Source of the DNA: CAISIP01 sp043759735
Lineage (GTDB): Bacteria > Pseudomonadota > Gammaproteobacteria > Burkholderiales > Burkholderiaceae_C
NCBI GenBank assembly: GCA_043759735.1
Contig: JAYUQC010000167.1
Location: 1 to 64,000, forward strand
Direction of reading: 5' to 3'
Length of the DNA: 64,000 nucleotides
The stretch's first letter is position 1; each line of letters begins with the position of its first letter. Below are positions 26,566-34,794 of this stretch, piece after piece. The notes beneath the pieces were generated by a model. The model worked only from the letters and a program-made list of their open reading frames with translations, ran no database searches and was not told where the DNA came from. The translations under genes were made by a program, and so were the position numbers.

Positions 26566-27219
26566 ATGAACAAGAAACACTTCAAACGTGCAGCCTGCCT
26601 GGCTGCGGCGAGCGCCCTGGCCGGTTGCGCGGCGGTTGCGCCGGCGCCCGACTATGACGCCATGCTCGCTTCCATGATGCGGTCCTCGTTCCGCGACCAG
26701 GGCATTGCCAAAGTGGATCGGCTGCAGCAGGATGCGTCGAACGCCGAATGTTCCAAGGCCCAGGGCAAGGACCTGCCCGACGCGGTGGCCAAGGCTATCG
26801 AGGCTGCCAACCTCAAGACGATCCAGATGCCGGCCGGTGGAAAGTTCATCGGCGACTGGAAGGCCGGGGAAAAGCTGGCGCAAAACGGGCGCGGCATGAC
26901 CTGGTCCGACGGCTCGGCAGACACCAGCGCCAATGGCGGCAATTGCTACAACTGCCACCAGCTCGACAAGGCCGAAATCTCCTATGGCACGATCGGCCCG
27001 AGCCTGTATAACTACGGCAAGATCCGCGGCGTCACTGATCCTTCCAGCGCCGCGGCCAGGCCGATCGTCGATTACACCTGGGGCAAGCTCTACAACGCCA
27101 AGGCGTACAACGCCTGTTCGGCGATGCCGCGTTTCGGGCATGCCGGCATGCTCGACGAGAATCAGCTTCAGCATTTGATGGCATTGCTGCTCGACCCGAA
27201 GTCTTCGGTAAACCAATAG
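26566..27219 (+). CDS. soxX: SoxX, monoheme cytochrome c subunit of SoxAX
   Basis: A 217-residue cytochrome with one heme site CYNCH (127-131) and a C-terminal Met ligand region (CSAMPRFGHAGML). The N-terminus has a lipobox (SALAGC, Cys21), so the SoxAX complex may be membrane-anchored through it. The region between residues 30 and 120 is longer than in minimal SoxX proteins. It starts 13 bases after soxA. Confidence 0.93.
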   Translation: MNKKHFKRAACLAAASALAGCAAVAPAPDYDAMLASMMRSSFRDQGIAKVDRLQQDASNAECSKAQGKDLPDAVAKAIEAANLKTIQMPAGGKFIGDWKAGEKLAQNGRGMTWSDGSADTSANGGNCYNCHQLDKAEISYGTIGPSLYNYGKIRGVTDPSSAAARPIVDYTWGKLYNAKAYNACSAMPRFGHAGMLDENQLQHLMALLLDPKSSVNQ

Positions 27220-27285
27220 GCCGGGCCCGCAAACCCGCGTGCGCGCTGGGCTGGTTGCAAGATACATATCATTGATTGCTGATTC

Positions 27286-29022
27286 ATGAATTTGTCCAAG
27301 CGCGAGTTTATGCAAGTCCTGGGGGCGGCTTCCGTAGCCGGCATGGGGCTGGCGCGCTACGCTGAGGCCGACGCTGCCATGGCCCAGGCGGGGCTGTACG
27401 AGCTGCCACCGTTCGGCAACGTGTCTTTTTTACACATGACCGACTGCCACGCGCAGCTCAAACCCAGCTATTTTCGCGAGCCCAGCGTCAATATCGGCAT
27501 TGGGTCGATGCAGGGGCAGCTTCCCCATCTGGTGGGCGAGCACCTGCTCAGGCGCGCGGGCGTGGCGAGCGGGACTCGCCTGGCACATGCCTACACCTAC
27601 CTGGACTTCGAACGCGACTCGCGCCGGTACGGCAAGGTCGGAGGGTTCGCCCATCTAACGACCCTGGTCAAGCAGCTCAAGGCCAGCCGCCCGGGCGCAC
27701 CGTTGCTCGATGGGGGTGACACCTGGCAGGGATCGGCTAGCGCTCTGTGGAGCAACGCGCAGGACATGGTCGATGCCTGCAAGCTGCTGGGCGTGGACAT
27801 CATGACCGGCCATTGGGAGTTTACCTACGGCATGGAGCGGGTGAAGGAGATCGTCGAGAAGGATTTCAAGGGCAAGGTTGAATTCCTGGCGCAGAACATC
27901 AAGACCGCGGATTTCGGCGACCCGGTGTTCAAACCCTACACGATGCGCGAGATCAACGGCGTGTCGTGCGCCATCATCGGGCAGGCGTTTCCCTACACCC
28001 CGATCGCGAACCCGCGCTACCTGGTCGCTGACTGGAGTTTCGGCATCCAGGACGAGAACATGCAGAAGATGGTCGACGAGGTGCGTGCCAAGGGCGCAAA
28101 GGTCGTCGTGCTGTTGTCGCACAACGGCATGGACGTCGACCTGCAGATGGCCAGCCGGGTGCGCGGCATCGACGCCATCTTCGGCGGCCATACCCATGAT
28201 GGCGTGCCGGTTGCCGTGCCGGTAGCCAATGCAGGCGGCAAGACCCTGGTGACGAATGCCGGCAGCAACGGAAAATTTCTGGGCGTGATGGATTTCGACG
28301 TGAAGGGCGGCGCCATCGTCGATTTCCGCTACCGTTTGTTGCCGATCTTCGCGAACCAGCTCAAGGCCGATCCACAGATGGACGCCCTCATCACGCGGGT
28401 GCGCCAGCCCTACGAAACCAAGTTGTCGGAGAAACTCGCGGTGACGGACGGATTGCTGTACCGTCGCGGCAATTTCAACGGTTCCTGGGACCAGTTGATC
28501 TGCGATGCGTTGATGCAGGTGCAGGGCGCCGAGATCGCGTTCTCGCCGGGTTTCCGCTGGGGTACGTCGCTGTTGCCCGGTGCCACCATCACCCGCGAAC
28601 TGATGATGGACCAATTGGCGATTACCTATCCGTATGCGACGGTCAACGACATGACCGGCGACACGATCAAGACGGTGCTGGAAGACGTGGCCGACAACCT
28701 GTTCAATCCGGACCCTTACTACCAGCAGGGCGGCGACATGGTGCGGGTGGGCGGGCTCAGCTATACCTGTGATCCGGCGCAGGCGATGGGCAAGCGCATC
28801 TCGGACATGCGCCTGGGTGGGAAGCCGATCGAGCCGGCCAAGGTCTACAAGGTTGCCGGCTGGGCGCCGGTTGCGCAGGAGGCGCGCGATGCACCGGGAA
28901 CCAAGCCGGTCTGGGATGTCGTGGAGGCCTGGTTCAAGTCCCAGGGCGGCCGCGTCAAGCCCCGCAAACCCAATGTTCCCAAACTGGTGGGCGTCCAGGG
29001 CAACAGCGGACTGGCGTCCTGA
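27286..29022 (+). CDS. soxB: SoxB, thiosulfohydrolase
   Basis: A 578-residue dimanganese hydrolase that releases sulfate from SoxY-bound sulfonate. The calcineurin-like metal motifs are visible: MTDCHAQLKPSYF, LDGGDTWQG, GHWEFTYG, LLSHNGMDVD and FGGHTHDG. A C-terminal 5'-nucleotidase-like domain follows (FSPGFRWGTSLLPG, TYPYATVNDMTGD). The leader MNLSKREFMQVLGAAS has Lys-Arg where Tat signals normally have Arg-Arg. It lies 66 bases after soxX. Confidence 0.96.
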   Translation: MNLSKREFMQVLGAASVAGMGLARYAEADAAMAQAGLYELPPFGNVSFLHMTDCHAQLKPSYFREPSVNIGIGSMQGQLPHLVGEHLLRRAGVASGTRLAHAYTYLDFERDSRRYGKVGGFAHLTTLVKQLKASRPGAPLLDGGDTWQGSASALWSNAQDMVDACKLLGVDIMTGHWEFTYGMERVKEIVEKDFKGKVEFLAQNIKTADFGDPVFKPYTMREINGVSCAIIGQAFPYTPIANPRYLVADWSFGIQDENMQKMVDEVRAKGAKVVVLLSHNGMDVDLQMASRVRGIDAIFGGHTHDGVPVAVPVANAGGKTLVTNAGSNGKFLGVMDFDVKGGAIVDFRYRLLPIFANQLKADPQMDALITRVRQPYETKLSEKLAVTDGLLYRRGNFNGSWDQLICDALMQVQGAEIAFSPGFRWGTSLLPGATITRELMMDQLAITYPYATVNDMTGDTIKTVLEDVADNLFNPDPYYQQGGDMVRVGGLSYTCDPAQAMGKRISDMRLGGKPIEPAKVYKVAGWAPVAQEARDAPGTKPVWDVVEAWFKSQGGRVKPRKPNVPKLVGVQGNSGLAS

Positions 29023-29051
29023 CGCTACTTCGCGCGAACGAGAGGAGAGCG

Positions 29052-29585
29052 ATGCAAAGCATTCGCCGGGCCGCGGCCCGAATCAAGATGCTGTCGGTGA
29101 CATGGGCGCTGGCGACTGTCGCCATGGGGGCGCAGGCGCAAGGCACCAGCAGTACCTTCAGCGTCAAGTTGATGACGCCCGAAACAGCGCAGAGTGCTGC
29201 CAAGGCGGCATTGGACGACTGCCGCCGGCAGGGCTATCAGGTCACGGTGGCGGTGGTGGACCGATTTGGCATCCTGCAGGTATTGCTGCGCGACCGATTC
29301 GCCGGCGCCCATACGGTTGGCGTGGCCAGTGACAAGGCGTGGACCGCGGCCAGTTTTCGGATCGCCACCGGCGCACTGGCCGACGAGACCCAGCCAGGCA
29401 AGCCGATGGGTGCGTTGCGGTCGCACCCGCGGGTGCTTGCAGCGGGGGGTGGGCTGGTCATCGAAAGCGGCGGTGCGGTGCTGGGCGCCATCGGCGTTTC
29501 GGGTGCCCCCGGGGGTGACGCCGATGACTCCTGTGCCAAGGCCGGTATTCGCGCCATTGCCGATGCATTGGAGTTGCAAGGGTAA
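29052..29585 (+). CDS. Exported GlcG/HbpS-like heme-binding family protein
   Basis: A 177-residue protein of the HbpS/GlcG (DUF336) fold with an N-terminal signal peptide (VTWALATVAMGAQAQ). Core motifs are GYQVTVAVVDRFGILQVLLR, DKAWTAASFR, GGGLVIESGGAVLGAIGVSGA and a C-terminal helix AGIRAIADALE. HbpS in Streptomyces binds heme or iron and modulates redox signalling. Here the protein sits 29 bases after soxB and is likely cotranscribed, so a periplasmic heme- or sulfur-related role in thiosulfate oxidation is plausible but unproven. Confidence 0.82.
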   Translation: MQSIRRAAARIKMLSVTWALATVAMGAQAQGTSSTFSVKLMTPETAQSAAKAALDDCRRQGYQVTVAVVDRFGILQVLLRDRFAGAHTVGVASDKAWTAASFRIATGALADETQPGKPMGALRSHPRVLAAGGGLVIESGGAVLGAIGVSGAPGGDADDSCAKAGIRAIADALELQG

Positions 29586-29594
29586 ATCCGTATA
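29586..29594 (-). promoter_or_regulatory. TATACGGAT motif (minus strand) before the DsrE-type gene
   Basis: ATCCGTATA on the plus strand, the reverse complement of the first nine bases of the TATACGGATA sites. It starts one base after the HbpS-like stop, 124 bases before the DsrE-type start. Suggests the DsrE gene also has its own regulated promoter. Confidence 0.45.
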
Positions 29595-29717
29595 CAAGCA
29601 CTTGCTTATTTTTAGGCATACAGGCGCACAATGGGCCTGTGACTGCACAGCCGATTGGCTGGCGACGACTGGGGTCGTATCCGCGCCCTGCAAAGTGATA
29701 TTTCAAAGGAGTACGAC

Positions 29718-30131
29718 ATGCCCGTCTGGAAAACGCTTGGTGCCATGGCGCTTGGTTTCGCCACCACCGCCGCCCTGGCACAGGACACGGTGGCCTACCA
29801 CATCAACGATGCGGCCGAACAGGCGCTCGGCAGCCTGCGCAACATCAAAAACCATCTGGATACCGACCCATCCGCCAAGATCACGGTTGTGTCGCATGCG
29901 ACCGGTGTGGATTTCCTGATGGAAGGGGCCAAGGACAAGAATGGCGCCCTGTTCGCCGGCCCGGTGGCCGCGCTCAAGGCCCGGGGCGTGAATTTCGAGA
30001 TCTGCGAGATCACGTTGGCCAATCGCAACCTGAAGAAATCACAATTTATCCTGGAGGCGGATTTCACGCCCTCGGGTGTGGTTCGGCTGGCCAAGCTGCA
30101 GAAACAGGGATTCGCTTACATCAAGCCATGA
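29718..30131 (+). CDS. Exported DsrE-family protein with one conserved cysteine
   Basis: A 137-residue DsrE/TusD-like fold with a signal peptide (GAMALGFATTAALAQ). Helices and strands of the fold are recognisable (EQALGSLRNIKNHLDTDP, ITVVSHATGVDFLM, PVAALKARGVNFEICEITL). Cys96 in FEICEITL occupies the position of the persulfide-carrying cysteine of the DsrE family. Location in the periplasm beside SoxB suggests a sulfur carrier or thiol partner of the Sox system. A strong ribosome site (AAAGGAG) precedes it. Confidence 0.85.
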   Translation: MPVWKTLGAMALGFATTAALAQDTVAYHINDAAEQALGSLRNIKNHLDTDPSAKITVVSHATGVDFLMEGAKDKNGALFAGPVAALKARGVNFEICEITLANRNLKKSQFILEADFTPSGVVRLAKLQKQGFAYIKP

Positions 30132-30225
30132 ACGCGACGCCTGCCCGCGCTGCACAAGGAGGGCAGCAGACATCCGGTGGAGGCGCGCCCCAGCCAGGGC
30201 GGTTCACCGGTTGCCGAACGGTGTG

Positions 30226-31503
30226 TCAGCCCAGCATGTCTGCCCAGATATTGCGGGCCCAGGCCATCGCGTAATTTGCTTCCTGTTCCGAGCGCGCAGC
30301 GGACACGCCGCCCGAACCGGGCACGGTCTTGAAGGTCTTTTCGGCCACCGCATATTCGTGCACGCTGGCCACGTGAATGACTTCCGACGGGCTCACGAAG
30401 CTGTAGCAGGTATTGGTGAGCATCGGCTGGCTGTTGACCTCCAATCCCTTGATCCTGGCCACGATGGCCGCCGCGGCGACCTTGGCCTGGTTGTTGGCCA
30501 TGTGGCCGGACTTCGGCATCGCGGGAGCGCTCTGGGTCGAATCACCGAGCACATGGATGCCCGGCGCGGCAGTCGATTCAAAGCTCAGAAAATCGACATG
30601 GCACCAACGCGCGTTGGCGTTGGCCAGTCCCGCCTGTACCGCCAGGGCGCCCGCGCGCATCGGCGGAACGACGTTGAGCACATCGGCCTTGACTTCATCC
30701 TGAAAATCGAATTTCAGCGTGCGGGTGCGCGCGTCGATCGCAACGGCCTTGTGCTGTCCGCGGTACTCCAGTAGTCCGGGATACAGGTCGGCCCATGCTT
30801 TCTTGAACAGCGGTCCCTTGGAGGTGACGTCCTGGTTGGCGTCCAGCACCAGCACCTTGGACCGGGGTTTGTGCTTCTTGAGGTAAGCTGCCACCATGCA
30901 TGCGCGTTCGTAGGGCCCCGGCGGGCAGCGGTAGGGCGCCTCCGGTATCGACAACACATAGAGGCCACCATCGCGCATCGCCTGCAATTGCAGGAACAGC
31001 GCCTGGGTCTCGGGCCCGGCCTTCCATGCATGCAGGATCTGCCCGTCGGCGTTGGCCTGGCGTAGCCCTTGCACTGCGTCCATCAGCAGCTCGACGCCCG
31101 GCGACAGCACCAGGGTGTCGTAGCGGATATCCGACCCGCCCGCCAGGCGTATGGTCTTGCGTCCCGCATCGATCGCTGTCACGGTGTCCTGCACGACCGA
31201 TATGCCGTGACGGCTGCGCAGCCCATCATAGGAAACGGTGATATCGGACAGCTGGCGCACGCCGCCGATTACCAGGTTGGAGATCGGGCAGGAGACAAAG
31301 CTCCGGTTGGGCTCGACCAGTACCACGTCGACGCTGTTGCCCGAGAACAGACGGATGTACCTGGCCGCTGTGGCGCCGCCGTATCCCCCGCCGACCACCA
31401 CGACCTTGGCGCTGGCCGGTACACCCGAGCTGGTCGCGCATCCGGCCACTGTGGCCAGCATGCCGGCGCCGGCGACGCATTTGATCAATTGACGACGCTG
31501 CAT
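30226..31503 (-). CDS. soxF: Flavocytochrome c sulfide dehydrogenase flavoprotein subunit (SoxF/FccB)
   Basis: A 425-residue FAD enzyme that oxidises sulfide to sulfur in the periplasm. It starts with a Tat-type leader (MQRRQLIKCVAGAGML), then the FAD-binding VVVVGGGYGGATAARYI. The redox cysteine is in FVSCPISNLV, with a second near NTCYSFV or in APYRCPPGPYERA. The second FAD motif is GIHVLGDSTQSAPAMPKSG. The lipobox-like VAGC is an alternative leader reading. It is transcribed opposite to soxB and follows its cytochrome partner by 9 bases. Confidence 0.92.
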   Translation of the reverse strand: MQRRQLIKCVAGAGMLATVAGCATSSGVPASAKVVVVGGGYGGATAARYIRLFSGNSVDVVLVEPNRSFVSCPISNLVIGGVRQLSDITVSYDGLRSRHGISVVQDTVTAIDAGRKTIRLAGGSDIRYDTLVLSPGVELLMDAVQGLRQANADGQILHAWKAGPETQALFLQLQAMRDGGLYVLSIPEAPYRCPPGPYERACMVAAYLKKHKPRSKVLVLDANQDVTSKGPLFKKAWADLYPGLLEYRGQHKAVAIDARTRTLKFDFQDEVKADVLNVVPPMRAGALAVQAGLANANARWCHVDFLSFESTAAPGIHVLGDSTQSAPAMPKSGHMANNQAKVAAAAIVARIKGLEVNSQPMLTNTCYSFVSPSEVIHVASVHEYAVAEKTFKTVPGSGGVSAARSEQEANYAMAWARNIWADMLG

Positions 31504-31512
31504 GGCGTACCC

Positions 31513-31842
31513 CTATTTCTGAGTGGCAAAGTACACGGCCAATGCCTGAATCTGCGCGTCGCTGTAGCCCTTGGCGAGCTGATGCATGACCGTTGCGGGT
31601 CGAGCACCGCTGCGAAATGCCTGCAACTGCGCGACGATTAATTCGCGTGACTGGCCTGCAAGCCGGGCGCTGCCGGAACCCGCGACGGCGCGTCCGTCGG
31701 TGCCGTGGCAATTTGCGCATGTGGCAGCCAGCGCGCGGGTATGGAGTTCTTGCGCGGTCTGGGCCTGGGCGCCGGTGCACAGGAGGCAGACGGCAAGTAC
31801 CCAGTTGGGCTGGCAGGCGCGGGAAACACGGGTTTGCTGCAT
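31513..31842 (-). CDS. soxE: Monoheme cytochrome c subunit of the flavocytochrome (SoxE/FccA type)
   Basis: A 109-residue exported cytochrome c with signal (WVLAVCLLCTGAQAQ), heme motif CANCH in the first part, and a Met ligand candidate in PATVMHQLAKGYSDAQI. It lies immediately upstream of soxF on the same strand and would accept electrons from the flavin subunit. ATG 31842 is chosen because it gives a complete signal peptide. The family is c553-like and monoheme, whereas some FccA proteins carry two hemes. Confidence 0.87.
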   Translation of the reverse strand: MQQTRVSRACQPNWVLAVCLLCTGAQAQTAQELHTRALAATCANCHGTDGRAVAGSGSARLAGQSRELIVAQLQAFRSGARPATVMHQLAKGYSDAQIQALAVYFATQK

Positions 31843-31949
31843 GGCGGGCGACTCCAATTTTCCGGAACCGTGGCAGGCGACTGCCGTTAGCCTTGTAAGG
31901 TGTGCTATCCGGATTGTTGCTGAAAATGGATTCTGCAGGAGTATCATCC

Positions 31950-31959
31950 TATACGGATA
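31950..31959 (+). promoter_or_regulatory. TATACGGATA motif in the soxE / hydrolase divergent region
   Basis: Identical to the 10-mer before soxY. It is part of a small inverted repeat ATCC-TATAC-GGAT. A perfect 8-bp palindrome ATCCGGAT is at 31907-31914 in the same intergenic region. The position allows control of both the minus-strand flavocytochrome genes and the plus-strand hydrolase. Confidence 0.5.
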
Positions 31960-31976
31960 TAGTGAATACCCTCGCA

Positions 31977-32957
31977 ATGGAATCCATCGTGTCACCCGAT
32001 TTCGCAGCAAGATGCCGGCGCTGGTCGGGCGTGTTAATTGTCGTGGTCAGCGCGCTGGGCCCCGGATGGGCGTTCGCCGAACGGGCCGTGCAGGCGCGCC
32101 AGGTGGCCGAGCATGTCTGGGTCGTGCAGGGAGAAGCCGCTCTTGGCTCGTCCGTCAATCGCAACTTCATCTCCAACGCTGGTTTTGTCGTGACGGAAGA
32201 GGGCGTGGTCGTGATCGACGCGTTGGGCTCGCCGGCGCTGGCACATGAACTCATTGCCGAGATCCGGCGCGTTACGCCCAGGCCGATCCGCCATGTGGTG
32301 GTGACCCATTTTCATGCCGATCATATCTACGGGCTGCAGGCGTTCAAGGCGGCCGGTGCCGAAATATGGGCCCACTCCGCAGGCCGCGCCTACCTGAATT
32401 CAGAAACCGCGCAACTGCGCCTGCAAGCGAGCCGCATGGAACTGGCGCCATGGATCAACCAGCAGACCCGATTGATGGGTGCAGACCGCTGGCTGCAGGA
32501 CGATGGCGCCACGCTGCGCCTGGGTTCGTTCGAGTTCCAGATTCGCCATGTCGGCCCCGCCCATTCGGCGGAGGACCTGGTGGTGTTTGTGCCGCAGGCA
32601 GGCGTGCTGTTTGCGGGCGATCTGGTGTTTCGCGGGCGCATCCCATTCGTCGGCCAGGCGGACAGCCGCCAGTGGATTGCGTCGTTGGGCAAATTGATCG
32701 GGTTTGGTCCCCGGCTCATGGTGCCCGGCCATGGTGATGTATCGACGGCGCCGTTGCCTGATCTCGAACTCACCCGCGACTACCTGGAATTCTTGCGCAA
32801 GAGCATGGGCCAGGCGGCGCGCAACCTGGAGCCATTCGAGGATGCCTATGCCAAGGCGGACTGGTCGCGTTTCGAGAAAATGCCCCTGTTCCGGGCCGCC
32901 AACCGCATGAACGCGTACAACACCTATTTGTTGATGGAGCAGCAGGGAACCCCATGA
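31977..32957 (+). CDS. Exported MBL-fold metallo-hydrolase, SoxH-like
   Basis: A 326-residue metallo-beta-lactamase fold protein with a signal peptide (VLIVVVSALGPGWAFA) and metal motif HFHADH at 111-116. Further metal positions are in VGPAHSAEDLVV, LFAGDLVF and MVPGHGDVS. SoxH of Paracoccus is a related periplasmic hydrolase dispensable for thiosulfate growth. Substrate unknown; a thiol or persulfide ester is possible from context. Its last four bases overlap the thioredoxin-like gene. Confidence 0.85.
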   Translation: MESIVSPDFAARCRRWSGVLIVVVSALGPGWAFAERAVQARQVAEHVWVVQGEAALGSSVNRNFISNAGFVVTEEGVVVIDALGSPALAHELIAEIRRVTPRPIRHVVVTHFHADHIYGLQAFKAAGAEIWAHSAGRAYLNSETAQLRLQASRMELAPWINQQTRLMGADRWLQDDGATLRLGSFEFQIRHVGPAHSAEDLVVFVPQAGVLFAGDLVFRGRIPFVGQADSRQWIASLGKLIGFGPRLMVPGHGDVSTAPLPDLELTRDYLEFLRKSMGQAARNLEPFEDAYAKADWSRFEKMPLFRAANRMNAYNTYLLMEQQGTP

Positions 32958-33451
32958 AGCGACGTGATTGTCTGGTGGCCGGAGTCGGTGCAGCCCTGTC
33001 CGGAATCGCTCGATCCGAATCCGCAGCGGTGGGGTCGGTGGTCGAGTGGCCAACCCTGCGGCTGCTCGACGGGTCCGCGCTCGAAGCGGCGTCCTGGCGC
33101 GATGGTCCGGCAGTGGTCGTGTTGTGGGCCACGTTTTGCCCATTTTGCAAGCGTCACAACGCCCATATCGACAAACTGCATGCGCAAACCCGCGGCCAGG
33201 GGCTGCGGGTGCTGGGCGTGGCGCTGGACAAGGATGAGCAGAAGGTGCGCCAATACATGGTCAGCAATGGCTACCGCTTTCCAGTGGCGATGGATGCCGG
33301 GAAACTGCGCCACCGGCTGACGGCGCGCCCGGTCATTCCGATGACCTTTTTGCTGGATCGACAGGGGCGCCTGGTGCAGGCCATCCCGGGCGAGATGTTC
33401 GAAGAGGACGTGCTGGAACTGGCGCAGGCGCTACACCGGCGCGGTGCCTGA
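32954..33451 (+). CDS. Exported TlpA/thioredoxin-like protein (SoxW type)
   Basis: A 165-residue thioredoxin-fold protein with an N-terminal leader (KRRDCLVAGVGAALSG, Tat-like) and active site CPFC at 62-65 (LWATFCPFCKRH). The cis-Pro region is PVIPMTFLLDRQGR. SoxW/SoxS thioredoxins keep the SoxY cysteine reduced in the periplasm. ATGA overlap with the hydrolase indicates coupled translation. Confidence 0.87.
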   Translation: MKRRDCLVAGVGAALSGIARSESAAVGSVVEWPTLRLLDGSALEAASWRDGPAVVVLWATFCPFCKRHNAHIDKLHAQTRGQGLRVLGVALDKDEQKVRQYMVSNGYRFPVAMDAGKLRHRLTARPVIPMTFLLDRQGRLVQAIPGEMFEEDVLELAQALHRRGA

Positions 33452-33475
33452 CCCCCCGGTTGCGCTCGCTCAGGC

Positions 33476-34585
33476 CTACCGGTCCATGCGCCAGATCTGG
33501 TAGCGCAAGGCCCCCAGCGCGCCGCAGACAATGGCCGCCAGCGCGATCGCGCTGCCCAGCGACAGGGTTGACACGCCGGACAGTCCCTGCCCGATGGTGC
33601 AGCCCATGGCGGTGACGCCACCGACGCCCATCAGGGCGGCTCCGGCCAGGTGGTTGGCGGTGTCTTCGACGTTGGCGAATCCCTCCCAGCGAAACTCGCG
33701 GCTGACGATGGCCATTGCACCGGAGCCCGCGACCACTCCGACCATGCTGACGATGCCGATGGTCAGAACCTTGGACTTGTCGCTGAAAAAAAGCAGCCAG
33801 TCCAGTGCGTAAGCAACTGGTGCGACCATGCTCAGCGATTCCATTCCGCCCGAATTGGTGGCCAGGAAACTCGCCTCCAGGGTCTGGGGGTGTTCTGCGA
33901 CAAATCCCAGGCGACCGGAAATCCACCACATCAGCACGACCACCGCGCCGATGCCGGCTCCGCCCAGCCAGACCAGGTTGCTGCGTCCCTCCGGCTTTCG
34001 CACAACCCAGCCAACCAGCACCAAGGCCAGCAGCAGGCCCAACCCGAATGCCGCCATCGGTACCGTGGTACCGATGACCGGCGCCAGCAGCGATGGCAAA
34101 TCCTGTGCGGTTGCGACCTCGAGCGCCACGCGGTCGACCGTGGCCACGCGCACGACGGCGGTGATGCCCTTGAGCGTGGCAAAGGCGGACAGGCCCAATA
34201 CCAGCAGCACGACCCAGGCCTTGAGGTTGCCGGCGCCGGCACGCACCAGATTCTTGCTGCCACAGCCCGATGCCAGCACCATGCCAAAGCCGAACATCAG
34301 ACCGCCGACCAGCAAGGAAAGCCACATCAGCCGGGTTCCGGCATACAGGCTGTTGTTTGCTGCGATCCATCCGGCTGCGACCATGGCGTTGAAGCCGAGC
34401 GCCGCCACGGCGATGGCCAGCACCCACATGCGCATGCGCGTCCAATCGCCCATGTTGACGATATCGGCAATGGCGCCCATGGTGCAGAAATGGCTGCGCT
34501 GCGCGATGGCGCCAAACGCTGCAGCTGCGCCAAATGCACTCCACAGCACCGTAGCGGTTAGTTGGACCAGGGCTTGCTCTTGCAT
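33476..34585 (-). CDS. YeeE/YedE family thiosulfate importer (SoxT-like)
   Basis: A 369-residue polytopic protein with about nine or more hydrophobic helices and the three conserved cysteine motifs of the TsuA/YeeE family: SHFCTMG (C34), SGCGSKN (C108) and GCTIGQG (C329). In TsuA these cysteines relay thiosulfate across the membrane. Start ATG 34585 with AGGAG upstream. It converges with the thioredoxin-like gene and diverges from the second ArsR gene. It probably delivers thiosulfate for assimilation or for sensing by cytosolic regulators. Confidence 0.9.
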   Translation of the reverse strand: MQEQALVQLTATVLWSAFGAAAAFGAIAQRSHFCTMGAIADIVNMGDWTRMRMWVLAIAVAALGFNAMVAAGWIAANNSLYAGTRLMWLSLLVGGLMFGFGMVLASGCGSKNLVRAGAGNLKAWVVLLVLGLSAFATLKGITAVVRVATVDRVALEVATAQDLPSLLAPVIGTTVPMAAFGLGLLLALVLVGWVVRKPEGRSNLVWLGGAGIGAVVVLMWWISGRLGFVAEHPQTLEASFLATNSGGMESLSMVAPVAYALDWLLFFSDKSKVLTIGIVSMVGVVAGSGAMAIVSREFRWEGFANVEDTANHLAGAALMGVGGVTAMGCTIGQGLSGVSTLSLGSAIALAAIVCGALGALRYQIWRMDR

Positions 34586-34749
34586 TGCCTTATTGTCTCC
34601 TGATGTGGCGGTCCGGCAAGGCGGGCCGTGGTGCCGGCAGGCCAGGCGCCGCCAGGTCGCGCCCGGAACGAGCCAAACCAGAGGCCGCTTGCCCATCTGC
34701 TGCGGCATGCTGGCCTCGTGGGCAGCTCGAAATACATCAATATCGCTTG

Positions 34750-34761
34750 TTCCGAATACAA
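34750..34761 (+). promoter_or_regulatory. Motif related to TATACGGAT upstream of the second ArsR gene
   Basis: TTCCGAATACAA matches ATCCGTATACAA at 29586-29597 at 10 of 12 positions. It sits 33 bases before the regulator start in the AT-rich divergent promoter region with the YeeE gene. A candidate weaker operator for autoregulation. Confidence 0.35.
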
Positions 34762-34794
34762 TTAAGATCGACCAAAAATTTTCAGAGGACAGGT

